Below are positions 19,472 to 27,750 of a stretch of DNA of 64,000 nt, piece after piece. Below the pieces are notes generated by a model. That model searched no databases, was not told the DNA's origin, and was given only the letters and a program-made list of their open reading frames with translations. The stretch covers positions 84,686 through 148,685 of the forward strand of contig JALHQB010000003.1 in assembly GCA_022842185.1 (NCBI GenBank), given 5' to 3'. This DNA comes from Acetobacteraceae bacterium. GTDB lineage: Bacteria; Pseudomonadota; Alphaproteobacteria; Acetobacterales; Acetobacteraceae. The position numbers and the translations under genes are program-made. Position 1 is the stretch's first letter; each line of letters starts with the position of its first letter.

Positions 19472-20818
19472 TCAGGCGGCCAGCACCGCCTCCACCGCCG
19501 CGGCGACTGCGAATAGCCGCGCATCGCCCATGTGTTCGCCGGTCAGCATCAGCCCGACCGGCGCTTCCCCCGGCGCGTGGCAGGGGATGCTGATCGAGCA
19601 GCGGTCGAGGAAATTGCCGACCGCCGTGTTGCGAAGCAGCAGCATGTTGATGCGGTTGTAGTCCGCCTCCTCCTCCACCTCCGCAAGGCGCGGCGGCACG
19701 ATCGGGCAGGTCGGGCAGATCACCGCATCGAAGGGCGCGGTACGCGGCGCGATGGCGGCGATGATCCGGGCGCGGGCATCGAGCAGCTCGACATAGTCGG
19801 CCGCCGACATCCTCTCCCCGCGGCGGATGCGCTTGAGGATGCGCGGGTCATAGGCGTCGGCCTTCTCGGCGATCAGACCGTGATGCCAGGCCCAGGCCTC
19901 GCTGGCCGCGAAGCCGCCTGCGCCATTCGCGGCGGCGATCTGGTCGAGTTCCGGCAGGTCGAACTCGATCACCTGTGCGCCGGCCGCTGAAAGGCGGGTG
20001 ACCGTGCGGCCGAACACGGCGGCCACCGTGCCGTCCATGCCGTCAGTCAGGAAGGTGCCGCGCGGCAAGCCCAGCCGCAGCCCCTTGATGCGGGCCGCCG
20101 GCGGCGGCATCGGGTCCTCGGCGCCAGCCATGATGGCGTCGACGATGGCGCAATCGGCCACGCTGCGCGCCAGCGGGCCAGCTGAATCGAGCGAACCTGC
20201 CAGCGGCAGGATGCCGGTGAGCGGCACGCGCCTGGCCGTCGGCTTCCAGCCCACCACGCCGCACAGCGCCGCCGGGATGCGGCAGGACCCGCCGGTGTCG
20301 GTGCCCAGGCCGGCGAAGCCCATCCCATCGGCCACCGCGACGCCGGCACCCGAGGACGACCCGCCCGGCAGCCGCCCCGTCGCGCGGTCCCACGGGCTTA
20401 AAGGCGTGCCGAAATGCGGGTTCACCCCAAGGCCGGAGAAGGCGAATTCCACCATGTTGGTCCGACCGAGGATGACGAAGCCGGCACGGACCAGCCGCTG
20501 CACGGAAGGGGCTGTCACCTTCGCCGCCCGGGCGCCCTTCAGCGCCACCGAACCGGCCTGGGTCGTCACCCCGGCTTCGTCGTACAGGTCTTTGATACTG
20601 ATCGGGATGCCGGCGAAGGCCGATGGCGCGCGCCCGGCGGCACGCAGCGCGTCCATCGCGGCGGCGCAGGCGCGTGCGCTTTCGGCATGCACGGTGATGA
20701 AGGCGCGCGCCCCTTCCCCGTCCCGATCGGCAATGCGGTCAAGCGCGGCGTCGGTCAGCGCCGCGGCGGAGATGCGCCCAGAAGCGAGGGCCGCGGCGGC
20801 ATCGGCGATGGTCTTCAT
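19472..20818 (-). CDS. Amidase (amidase-signature family)
   Basis: A 448-aa amidase-signature hydrolase with the Ser-cisSer-Lys triad: Lys76 (ISIKDLYD), the Ser cluster in LPGGSSSGAG (cis-Ser about 155) and nucleophile Ser178 in TDTGGSCR. The start MKTIADAAAAL at 20818 looks natural. It converges with ltnD (10 bp apart) and is divergent from the cupin gene. Substrate unknown; allophanate hydrolase-like and aryl amidases share this layout. Confidence 0.9.
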   Translation of the reverse strand: MKTIADAAAALASGRISAAALTDAALDRIADRDGEGARAFITVHAESARACAAAMDALRAAGRAPSAFAGIPISIKDLYDEAGVTTQAGSVALKGARAAKVTAPSVQRLVRAGFVILGRTNMVEFAFSGLGVNPHFGTPLSPWDRATGRLPGGSSSGAGVAVADGMGFAGLGTDTGGSCRIPAALCGVVGWKPTARRVPLTGILPLAGSLDSAGPLARSVADCAIVDAIMAGAEDPMPPPAARIKGLRLGLPRGTFLTDGMDGTVAAVFGRTVTRLSAAGAQVIEFDLPELDQIAAANGAGGFAASEAWAWHHGLIAEKADAYDPRILKRIRRGERMSAADYVELLDARARIIAAIAPRTAPFDAVICPTCPIVPPRLAEVEEEADYNRINMLLLRNTAVGNFLDRCSISIPCHAPGEAPVGLMLTGEHMGDARLFAVAAAVEAVLAA

Positions 20819-21118
20819 GCGGGGCGCTGCTCCTCAGTGTCTGTTCGCGAATGCGCCGCGCGGCGCAAGCTCGTCTCCGGCGCTGGCCCGCATCCCCACC
20901 CGGCCACCCCAGGTCAGCATCCTGTCGTTGGGTGGCCGGGTGGAGTGCGGGCCGGTATCGGACTTACTGCGCGCGCATTCTCCCGCCGCATCGGGGGATC
21001 GACAAGGGCGCCGAGGAGGGCGAGAATTTTGCGTGCGCCACCCCTGGCGGAGGCGTAAATTCTCGCGCAGGCTCCACCCAGGGATTGCGATGTCCCACCA
21101 AGCAGGGAGGCACCCCCG
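20819..21118. other. Divergent region between amidase and cupin genes
   Basis: 300 bp holding a long hairpin (20884-20955) and no supported gene. The ribosome site of the cupin gene (AGGGAGG) lies at its right end. Confidence 0.5.
20884..20955 (+). repeat. Hairpin repeat family C, copy 1
   Basis: A long imperfect inverted repeat of about 25 bp per arm (20884-20909 and 20930-20955) with the core CCCACCCGGCCACCC paired to GGGTGGCCGGGTGG. The loop contains GCATCCTG. A second copy with the same stem core and the same loop word is at 51923-51994. Confidence 0.7.
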
Positions 21119-21676
21119 ATGTTCGTCCTCGACACCTTCATCAGCGATTGCCGCGCGGCGATCGCGCAGGACAGCAGCCACAAATCGGTGCGAGAGGTCG
21201 TGGCGCGCGCCGTCGCCGACCATGCCTCGGTCCTCAAGGCGCTTGGCGAGCCCACCAAGGCGGGGCTGGTGCCGCTGTATCGGTCCGCGGATCTGACCAT
21301 CCTGAACCTGACCTGGGGGCCACTGATGACGCTGCAGCCGCATGACCACCGGATGTGGGCCTGCATCGGCATCTATGGCGGGCGCGAGGACAACATCTTC
21401 TGGCGCCGGATCGAGGATGACGACGGCCACCGGATCGAGGCCGCGGGTGCCAAGGCGCTGGCGACCGGCGAGTGCACCGTACTGGGCAAGGACATCATCC
21501 ATTCGGTGACCAACCCGATCCCGCGCCTGACCGGCGCGATCCACGTCTATGGGGGCGATTTCTTCGCCGCGCATCGCAGCGAGTGGGACCCGGAGACGCT
21601 GGAGGAAGGACCGTATGATTCGGCGGCGGTGATGCAGCGCTTCGAGGACAGCAACGCGATGCTGGCGCGCAGGTGA
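21119..21676 (+). CDS. Cupin-fold metal-dependent enzyme (cysteine dioxygenase-like, COG5553 type)
   Basis: A 185-aa double-stranded beta-helix protein. The first cupin metal motif is LQPHDHRMWACIGIYGGRED (His75, His77) and a later His lies in GKDIIHSVTNP, followed by GAIHVYGGDFF. This pattern fits the predicted metal-dependent enzymes distantly related to cysteine dioxygenase. An AGGGAGG ribosome site sits 8 nt before the ATG. The substrate is unknown. Confidence 0.75.
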   Translation: MFVLDTFISDCRAAIAQDSSHKSVREVVARAVADHASVLKALGEPTKAGLVPLYRSADLTILNLTWGPLMTLQPHDHRMWACIGIYGGREDNIFWRRIEDDDGHRIEAAGAKALATGECTVLGKDIIHSVTNPIPRLTGAIHVYGGDFFAAHRSEWDPETLEEGPYDSAAVMQRFEDSNAMLARR

Positions 21677-21768
21677 CGGCGGCGCCAGACGCGCACCGCC
21701 ACGCGATCCATCGGCTCGCGGGGCGTCGGCGCTTTGGGCGCGGTGCGCCAGACCGTACTGGCGCTAAG

Positions 21769-21790
21769 CCGCGAGCACCTTCACTCGCGG
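21769..21790 (+). terminator. Short hairpin after the cupin gene
   Basis: A 7-bp stem CCGCGAG/CTCGCGG with an 8-nt loop about 90 nt after the cupin stop. There is no T run, so terminator function is uncertain. Confidence 0.3.
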
Positions 21791-21882
21791 ATTGGTTCCA
21801 CTCAGCAACAGCCTGCACTGGTCCCAGCGCTTCAGCCTGACGGCCGCAGCTACTCGAATACCGCAGGTGAAATTAAACCAGA

Positions 21883-21930
21883 CGTTAGAGCGGGGCTGGC
21901 GAACACCGTCGAACCAGCCGCGTTCTAACG
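21883..21930 (+). repeat. Hairpin repeat family B, copy 1
   Basis: A 17-nt near-perfect inverted repeat (CGTTAGAGCGGGGCTGG paired to CCAGCCGCGTTCTAACG) around a loop with GAACACCGTCGAA. The right arm overlaps the stop codon of the minus-strand 46-aa gene. Copy 2 is at 51821-51863 with the same loop word. Confidence 0.7.
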
Positions 21931-22065
21931 TCCGGACAGCGACCCCACCCTACGGCTGAGTTCGGCCATGATCGTCCAGACACGTTCCGCATCCATGCGC
22001 GTCTCAGGATCGTTCAACAGGCGGTCAACTTCCGCCATCCGCCGCTCGATCTCGGCTTCCGACAT
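21925..22065 (-). CDS. Small helical protein, 46 aa, resembling the release factor 1 N-terminus
   Basis: This ORF is missed by length cut-offs but has a strong ribosome site (GGAGG 7 nt before the ATG). The product begins MSEAEIERRMAEVDRLLNDP and continues ETRMDAERVWTIMAELSRRV; it is highly charged and helical with a coiled-coil heptad feel. The EVDRLLNDPET..DAERV pattern recalls the N-terminal helices of peptide chain release factor 1, but there is no GGQ or decoding domain. Function unknown. Its stop lies in hairpin B. Confidence 0.6.
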   Translation of the reverse strand: MSEAEIERRMAEVDRLLNDPETRMDAERVWTIMAELSRRVGSLSGR

Positions 22066-22171
22066 TCCATCCTCCAGGGCCGCGACCTTCTGCGGCACGA
22101 TTCACACAGTCGGGGTCAAAAGCGCCTGAATCATGGATGGGTTGCGGCGAAGGGTGGGCACAGTGCCGTGA

Positions 22172-23062
22172 TCACCCCCGGCACAGCACCGGGAATACCG
22201 CCGGCGCCACGGCCGCGGACACAGCCCGCGCGCCAGTCCCGGCGGCACCTGTGCCGCGTTCCGGCCGCACGCCATGTTCGGCGAGAAACCCTTCGACCTG
22301 ATCCGCCCGGATGGCGAAGTTCACGCCCTGCGGCAGGCTGCCGGTCGCCCGCAACACCACCAGGTCGTTCAGCCGCCCGACGGCGACACCCAGCAACAGC
22401 CCCGCATCATCGACGGCCGGCCCGCCGGAATTGCCTGGCTGCACCGCGGCATTCATCTGGAAGCGGGACGCATCGCCGCCCAGCCCGGACAACGCCGTGA
22501 CGATCCCGTTCGTCACGTTCAGCCCCGTGGCGAGCTGCTGGCCATAGGGAAAGCCGAAGACCAGAACGGTCTCGCCCAGTTCCACCGCCGCGCGGTCACG
22601 AAACCGCACCACGGACTGGAATCCGCGCCCGAGGTCGAGCAGCGCCAGGTCCCGCCGCCGATCGCTGGCGACCACGCGCACCTGCCGGCCCTGGCCATCG
22701 ACGATCGACCGGCAGCCCTGCACGACATGGGCATTGGTGATCGCCAGGCCATTGGCGGTGACGGCGAAGGCCGAACCGTTGCTGAGCGGCCGGCCCGAGC
22801 GCGGTGCGGCGGGGGCGGCCTCGGCCTGGCCTTCGCCCGGCTTGCCGGGCGGCGCGCCCGGCATGCCCGCCGGCCCGGCATCCGCCGGCACGGCCGTCCC
22901 ATCCGGCCCGCGCACATAGCGCGCGACCGGCGCATTGCCGCCGCCATAATCGGTCACGATGGTGCCGTCCGGCGCCACCACCGCGACGCCGGCCGGCTCC
23001 ACCTCCTGCGGGGCGCAGGCGATGGTGAACAGCAGGAGGGCGAGAGCGGGTGCGTGTCGCAT
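22172..23062 (-). CDS. Trypsin-like serine protease lipoprotein
   Basis: A 296-aa protein with a lipoprotein signal peptide (MRHAPALALLLFTIAC; lipobox Cys16), a Gly/Pro-rich linker, then a trypsin-like fold. The triad is His in TNAHVVQG, Asp in RRDLALLDLG and Ser in QPGNSGGPAV. There is no PDZ domain. I chose the start at 23062 because it immediately begins the signal sequence. It is the last larger gene of the minus-strand cluster with the CoA-transferase, bioY and lyase genes. Confidence 0.85.
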   Translation of the reverse strand: MRHAPALALLLFTIACAPQEVEPAGVAVVAPDGTIVTDYGGGNAPVARYVRGPDGTAVPADAGPAGMPGAPPGKPGEGQAEAAPAAPRSGRPLSNGSAFAVTANGLAITNAHVVQGCRSIVDGQGRQVRVVASDRRRDLALLDLGRGFQSVVRFRDRAAVELGETVLVFGFPYGQQLATGLNVTNGIVTALSGLGGDASRFQMNAAVQPGNSGGPAVDDAGLLLGVAVGRLNDLVVLRATGSLPQGVNFAIRADQVEGFLAEHGVRPERGTGAAGTGARAVSAAVAPAVFPVLCRG

Positions 23063-23127
23063 GCGGCCGATCACATTGGGTGGGGGCATCGCACGCGAAA
23101 GGGCGCGCGGGGCTGGGGGGTGCGGCG

Positions 23128-24030
23128 TCACGCCGCCTGCCGCGCGGCCGACACCGCACGCATGCGGCCGCCCGGCACGGCGCCCGGAATGGCGGCGGCC
23201 ATGTCGGCCGCGACCAGCAGCCGGTTCCACGCGATCCCGGTCTCCACGCCCATGCGGCGGAACATCCAGGCCAGATCCTCGGTCGCCACATTGCCGGTCG
23301 CACCGGGGGCGAAGGGGCAGCCGCCGATGCCGCCGGCGGCGCTGTCGAACACCCGGCAGCCGGCTTCCCAGGCGGCGGAGACATTGGCCACGCCCATGCC
23401 ATAGGTGTCATGGCCATGATAGGCGAAGCGGTTGCCCCAGCGCCCGATCGCCTGGCGGAACACGCGCGACACCTGATCGGGGCTGGCATTGCCGGTGGTG
23501 TCGGCCAGCGCGATTTCCATGTCCGGGTCCAGGAAGACGATGCGCTCGACCCATTCCAGCGCCTCGGCTTCCGGCACGACCCCATCGAAGGGGCAGTGGA
23601 AGACGCAGGACAGGTTGAAGCGGATCAGCGTGCCGGCCGGGGTGTCCTTCACCAGCTTCGCCAGCTCGTCGAAGGATTCCTCCCGCGTGCGATTGAGGTT
23701 CGCCTTGTTGTGCCCCGCGGTGGCGGACATGAAGAAGCCGAGGCGGTCGGCGCCATGTTCGATGGCGGCGTCGAAGCCGCGCCGGTTCGGCACCAGCACG
23801 GTCGATTCCAGCCCGGGCATCCGCTTGCAGGCGGCGAGCACCACCTCCGTCTGCGCCATCTGCGGGATCGCCTTGGGGGAGACGAAGGACCCGACCTCCA
23901 TGCGCCGCAGCCCGGCATCGTAGCAGGCCTGGATCAGGGCGATCTTGGCGTCGGTGGACACCAGCGCGCCGGTGATCGACTGGATGCCGTCGCGCGGGGC
24001 GACCTCGCTGATGATGGCGGTCTGGGTCAT
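23128..24030 (-). CDS. Hydroxymethylglutaryl-CoA lyase family protein
   Basis: A 300-aa HMGL-like TIM-barrel lyase that would cleave a 3-hydroxy-3-methyl acyl-CoA to acetyl-CoA plus a keto acid. Metal- and substrate-site segments are visible: EVAPRDGIQ (Arg13, Asp14), HGHDTYGMGVAN and the catalytic Cys loop GGIGGCPFAPGATGN. AAAGGA lies upstream of the ATG. It is encoded with a class III CoA-transferase and bioY, so it may act on a CoA ester made by that transferase. HMG-CoA and citramalyl-CoA are both possible substrates. Confidence 0.85.
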   Translation of the reverse strand: MTQTAIISEVAPRDGIQSITGALVSTDAKIALIQACYDAGLRRMEVGSFVSPKAIPQMAQTEVVLAACKRMPGLESTVLVPNRRGFDAAIEHGADRLGFFMSATAGHNKANLNRTREESFDELAKLVKDTPAGTLIRFNLSCVFHCPFDGVVPEAEALEWVERIVFLDPDMEIALADTTGNASPDQVSRVFRQAIGRWGNRFAYHGHDTYGMGVANVSAAWEAGCRVFDSAAGGIGGCPFAPGATGNVATEDLAWMFRRMGVETGIAWNRLLVAADMAAAIPGAVPGGRMRAVSAARQAA

Positions 24031-24108
24031 CCGATCGTCCTTTCCTCGCGGCCCTTCGGGCACGCTTCCCGGTGTAACCTTGGCGCGGGGCCGCGGCAAC
24101 GCGGATGG

Positions 24109-24624
24109 TCAGCCGCGGCGCAGCATCCGCAGCAGCACCAGCGCCAGCGCCGTCTTCACCACCGTGCCCGGAATGAAGGGGATGAAGCCCGCCACCACCG
24201 CGCGCTCGATACCCACGAAGCCAGCCAGCCACGCGATGCCTGGGATGAACACCACGAGATGCGCGGCCGTCAGCATCGCGCCGGCGCGCCGCCAGCCGCT
24301 GCCGGCATGTCCCGCCAGCCAGGCGGCCGGAAGGAAGCCGACCAGATAGCCCGCCGTCGGCCCGGCCAGCGCGGCGATGCCGCCCGTGCCGTTGGCGAAG
24401 ACCGGCAACCCGGCGGCGCCCTCGGCCAGGTACAGGGCCACGGTCGCCACGCCGAAGCGCGCGCCGCCCAGGGCGCCGAGAAGCAGCACGACCAGCGTCT
24501 GCAACGTCGCCGGCACCGGCCACAGCGGCAGGGCGACCTGCGCGGAAGCCGCCAGCGCGGCCGAACCGAGCAGGGCCAGGCCCCAGAAACGAACTGCGCC
24601 CTGCGGCGCGGCAACAGCGATCAT
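24109..24624 (-). CDS. bioY: Biotin transporter BioY
   Basis: S component of an energy-coupling-factor biotin transporter, 171 aa with six hydrophobic helices. It has the BioY signature region ALPLWPVPATLQTLVVLLLG and GPTAGYLVGFLPAAWLAG. No bioM/bioN genes are adjacent, so it may work alone, as some BioY proteins do, or with a distant ECF module. It sits 24 bp after the CoA-transferase gene and 78 bp before the lyase gene. Confidence 0.92.
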   Translation of the reverse strand: MIAVAAPQGAVRFWGLALLGSAALAASAQVALPLWPVPATLQTLVVLLLGALGGARFGVATVALYLAEGAAGLPVFANGTGGIAALAGPTAGYLVGFLPAAWLAGHAGSGWRRAGAMLTAAHLVVFIPGIAWLAGFVGIERAVVAGFIPFIPGTVVKTALALVLLRMLRRG

Positions 24625-24648
24625 TGGATCGAAGACTCCAGATACACG

Positions 24649-25854
24649 TCAGGCAGAAGGCGCAAGTGGCGGAGCAACGGCGCGGTCGAGCGCCCCGAAC
24701 ACCTGCTCATTATGCGCTCCGGCGGCCACGCCCGGCCAGCGCACCATCTCCCGCGGCGCCACACCATCGAAGCGGAACGGCGCGGCCGGATGCAGCACTG
24801 TCCCCAGCAGCGGGTCCGCCACTTCCATCACCCAGCCGCGCTCGCGGAAATGCGGGTCGGTCGCGCAATCGGCCATGTCGAACAGCCGCGAACACGGCAC
24901 TTCGGCGGCTTCCAGGATGGCCTCGGCCTCCGCGCCGGTCTTGGTGCGCGTCCATTCGGCGATGGCGGCATCCAGCTCGCCGACATTCTCACAACGCCCG
25001 GCATTGTTGGCGAAGCGCGGGTCGGCCGCCATCGCCGGCCGGCCGATCGCGCCCATCAGCCGCTTGAAGATCAAATCCGAATTGCCGGCGATGCACAGCC
25101 ATTTCCCATCCGCACAGGGATAGGTGTTGGTCGGCGCGGCGGTCTTGATCGCCGCCCCCTGCGGCTGCCGCACCCAGCCGAACAGGCCGTATTCCGGCAG
25201 CATGCCTTCCATCAGCGAGAACACGGACGACACCAGGTCCACATCGACCACCCGCCCTTTCGCCGCCGGGTCGCCCTTCACCTGCCAGCAGGCCGCGACC
25301 ACGGCCATCGCGCAGTACATGCCGGCGAGGTCGTCGCTGATCGAAACGCCGCAACGCGGCGGGGCGTATTCGGTCTGGCCTGGGTTGGCGGTCAAATGCC
25401 GCAGGCCGCCCATCGCCTCGCCAATGGCGCCGAAGGCGGGCTTGTCCCGATACGGCCCATCCTGGCCATAGCCGGAGATGCGCCCAATCGTCAGCCGCGG
25501 GTTCTCCGCATGCAGGACGTCCGGCCCCAGCCCGATCCGTTCGAGGTATCCGGCGCGGAAATTCTCCACCAGCGCATCCGAACGCTTCAGCAGCGCCATC
25601 AGCTTCGCGCGGTCATCCGGCTTTTTAAGATCCAGCGTCACCGACAGCTTGTTGCGCCCATGCACGCTGAACCAGACGGCATTGCCATCGACGCTGGACC
25701 CCCAGCCGCGCACCGGGTCGCCATCGGGCGGTTCCACCTTCACCACCTCCGCCCCGAGGTCCGCCAGCAGCCGGGTGGCGAAGGGCGCGGCGATGTAGTG
25801 ACCGAGTTCGACGATCTTCAGCCCGGCGAGGGGCAGGTTGGGCGCTTGCGTCAT
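24649..25854 (-). CDS. CaiB/BaiF class III CoA-transferase
   Basis: A 401-aa family III CoA-transferase that moves CoA between carboxylic acids. The N-terminus has LAGLKIVELGHYIAAPFATR and a conserved binding region follows (LGAEVVKVEPPDGDPVRGW). The catalytic Asp is expected in GVSISDDLAGMYCAM. I chose the ATG at 25854 (MTQAPNLPLAG); an in-frame ATG 12 nt upstream is possible and neither has a clear ribosome site. It likely provides the CoA ester for the lyase two genes downstream (inference). Confidence 0.9.
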   Translation of the reverse strand: MTQAPNLPLAGLKIVELGHYIAAPFATRLLADLGAEVVKVEPPDGDPVRGWGSSVDGNAVWFSVHGRNKLSVTLDLKKPDDRAKLMALLKRSDALVENFRAGYLERIGLGPDVLHAENPRLTIGRISGYGQDGPYRDKPAFGAIGEAMGGLRHLTANPGQTEYAPPRCGVSISDDLAGMYCAMAVVAACWQVKGDPAAKGRVVDVDLVSSVFSLMEGMLPEYGLFGWVRQPQGAAIKTAAPTNTYPCADGKWLCIAGNSDLIFKRLMGAIGRPAMAADPRFANNAGRCENVGELDAAIAEWTRTKTGAEAEAILEAAEVPCSRLFDMADCATDPHFRERGWVMEVADPLLGTVLHPAAPFRFDGVAPREMVRWPGVAAGAHNEQVFGALDRAVAPPLAPSA

Positions 25855-26014
25855 GCATTGACCCATAATCCAGAACCGCCTGGGCGGGAAACGCTTCGGC
25901 AAGGGATGACGGCGCAGGATGACCCGGCCGGCGCGCTGCGGCGCGCGGCATCCTGGACGGCGCGGGTCTCCCCCTGCCCGCCGCCCTCCGGCCCGATTGG
26001 GGCCGCAAAACTCA

Positions 26015-26045
26015 CGGGGGCGGCGCCGCGTCGGTGCCGCCCCCG
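26015..26045. other. GC hairpin in the divergent promoter region
   Basis: An inverted repeat of about 12 bp (GGGGCGGCGCC paired to GGTGCCGCCCC) between the CoA-transferase and AtzG-like genes, followed on the plus strand by CGGCTTTTG. Its role is unclear. Confidence 0.35.
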
Positions 26046-26148
26046 GCTTTTGCCCCTGCCCCACCCCTGCCATCCTTGTCCGCCAACTTTCCCGCGTGAC
26101 CCTTTTGCGGCACGGTGCCGTCATTCCGGGACAAAGGATGGCCGAGGC

Positions 26149-26334
26149 ATGACCGAGGATGACGCGCTCGCCCGCTATGCGGGGCTTGGTGACGCTTGGC
26201 GCGACCGGCAGGGCGAAATCGCCGAGGCCGCCGCCCTGGCCCGTCGGCTCGCCGGCGCCTTCCGCCACCCGGCGAATGAGACCGCCGAGCCGATGCCCGC
26301 CTTCGCGGTCCCCGCGCCGAAGGCCGCCCGCTGA
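26149..26334 (+). CDS. AtzG-like small amidase partner subunit (DUF4089-like)
   Basis: A 61-aa protein (MTEDDALARYAGLGDAW...) made of one helical segment with a Pro/Ala tail. Its stop overlaps the start of the amidase gene by one base (TGATG). Small proteins of this size and layout before an amidase gene correspond to AtzG, the GatC-like subunit of 1-carboxybiuret hydrolase AtzEG. The helical stretch EIAEAAALARRLAGAFRHP matches what is expected for that family. The assignment relies mainly on position and shape. Confidence 0.6.
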   Translation: MTEDDALARYAGLGDAWRDRQGEIAEAAALARRLAGAFRHPANETAEPMPAFAVPAPKAAR

Positions 26335-27731
26335 TGGCCGGGCAAGCGCATGACCTGACGCTGGCCGAGGCCTCCGCCGCCATCGCGCGCCGGCGCATCG
26401 CCCCGGTCGAATACCTCGATGCCCTGCGCGCGCGGTTCGATGAACTGGAACCGCGGCTCAACACCACCATCCTGCCGCTGTGGGATGCCGCGCGCGACGA
26501 TGCGAAGAAGGCCGGGCGCCGCATCGCGCGATCCGGCCCGCGCTCCCCGGTCGATGGCTTGCCGGTCGGGCTGAAGGACATCATCGACCTGGCAGGGCAG
26601 GTCACCACCTGCCATTCGCGCCATCTGCTGGACAACCGCAAAGCCGCCGATGCGGCCGTGGTCACGCGGCTGCGCGCGGCCGGCGCGGTGTTCCCGGTCA
26701 AGCTGGCGACGCATGAATTCGCCATCGGCGGGCCGGCCTTTGACCTGCCATTTCCGCCCGCCCGCAACCCGTGGAACACCGCCCATCACCCGGGCGGGTC
26801 GTCCTCGGGGTCCGGCGCGATCGTCGGCGCGAACATCCTGCCGGCGGCGTTGGGGACCGACACCGGCGGGTCCGTGCGCCATCCGGCCAGCCATTGCGGC
26901 ATCGTCGGCATGAAGGCGACCTATGGGCTGGTGTCCCGCCGCGGCGTCTTCCCGCTGGCCTTCACGCTGGACCATGTCGGGCCAATGACGAAGGACGTGG
27001 CATCCAACGCCATTCTGCTGGGCGTCATCGCCGGCCATGACGAGGGCGACCCCGGCAGCGCCGCGCGGCGTGTCGAGAACTACGCCCGCCACATGAAAAA
27101 GGGACTGAAGGGCCTGACGATCGGCTTCGTCCGCCACTTCCACGAAACCGACCAGCCGGCCGCTGCGGAGGTCACCGCCGCACTCGACGCCGCCGCGAAG
27201 CTGCTGGCGAAGGAAGGGGCGAAGATGAAGGTCGTCACCCTGCCCTCGCTGGCCGACTTCGCCGGCGTCAACCGCGCCATCCTCCTGTCCGAAGCCGCCG
27301 CCATCCACGGCCATTGGCTGCGCGAGGCACCTGACGGGTATTCGAACCTGACGCGCAAGCGCCTCGCCCCCGGCTTGTTCGTGCGCGCCGAGGACTACAT
27401 CCAGGCGCAGCGCCGCCGGCGCGAACTGGTCGCGGCGGTCGAGGCGGCCTTGGAAGGCGTGGACCTGCTGCTGACGGCATCCAGCATGGACCCCGCCTGC
27501 CGCATCGATGACCCGGAAGCGGTCGAGATCACTTATCCCCGCCAGGCGCGCACCCCCTTCAACGTCACCGGCCATCCGGCGATGACGTTGATGTGCGGCC
27601 TGTCCAAGGCCGAGGGCCTGCCGCTCGCGCTGCAACTGGTCGGGCGTTTCTTCGACGAGGCGACGATGTATCGCGCGGCCGCCGCCTATGAACGGGCCGC
27701 ACCATGGAAGGACCTCCGCCCCGCGCTGTGA
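26334..27731 (+). CDS. Amidase (AtzE-like, amidase-signature family)
   Basis: A 465-aa amidase-signature hydrolase with Lys81 (GLKDIIDLAG), the GGSSSGSGA serine loop (residues 154-162) and nucleophile Ser180 in TDTGGSVRHP. It is preceded by the small AtzG-like gene, an arrangement seen for carboxybiuret hydrolase and for Gln-amidotransferase-like amidases. No other cyanurate or urea-carboxylase genes are nearby, so the substrate remains open. It is distinct from the amidase at 19.5-20.8 kb. Confidence 0.9.
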   Translation: MAGQAHDLTLAEASAAIARRRIAPVEYLDALRARFDELEPRLNTTILPLWDAARDDAKKAGRRIARSGPRSPVDGLPVGLKDIIDLAGQVTTCHSRHLLDNRKAADAAVVTRLRAAGAVFPVKLATHEFAIGGPAFDLPFPPARNPWNTAHHPGGSSSGSGAIVGANILPAALGTDTGGSVRHPASHCGIVGMKATYGLVSRRGVFPLAFTLDHVGPMTKDVASNAILLGVIAGHDEGDPGSAARRVENYARHMKKGLKGLTIGFVRHFHETDQPAAAEVTAALDAAAKLLAKEGAKMKVVTLPSLADFAGVNRAILLSEAAAIHGHWLREAPDGYSNLTRKRLAPGLFVRAEDYIQAQRRRRELVAAVEAALEGVDLLLTASSMDPACRIDDPEAVEITYPRQARTPFNVTGHPAMTLMCGLSKAEGLPLALQLVGRFFDEATMYRAAAAYERAAPWKDLRPAL

Positions 27732-27750
27732 GGCGCGCGTGCCGTATCGA

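Noticed and set aside
23050..26334. A 1094-codon open frame on the plus strand across the HMG-lyase, bioY and CoA-transferase genes
   Set aside because: It is antisense to three clearly homologous genes; its product is His/Arg/Gly-rich with no domain. Long antisense frames are expected at this GC content. Only its last 62 codons are a real gene.
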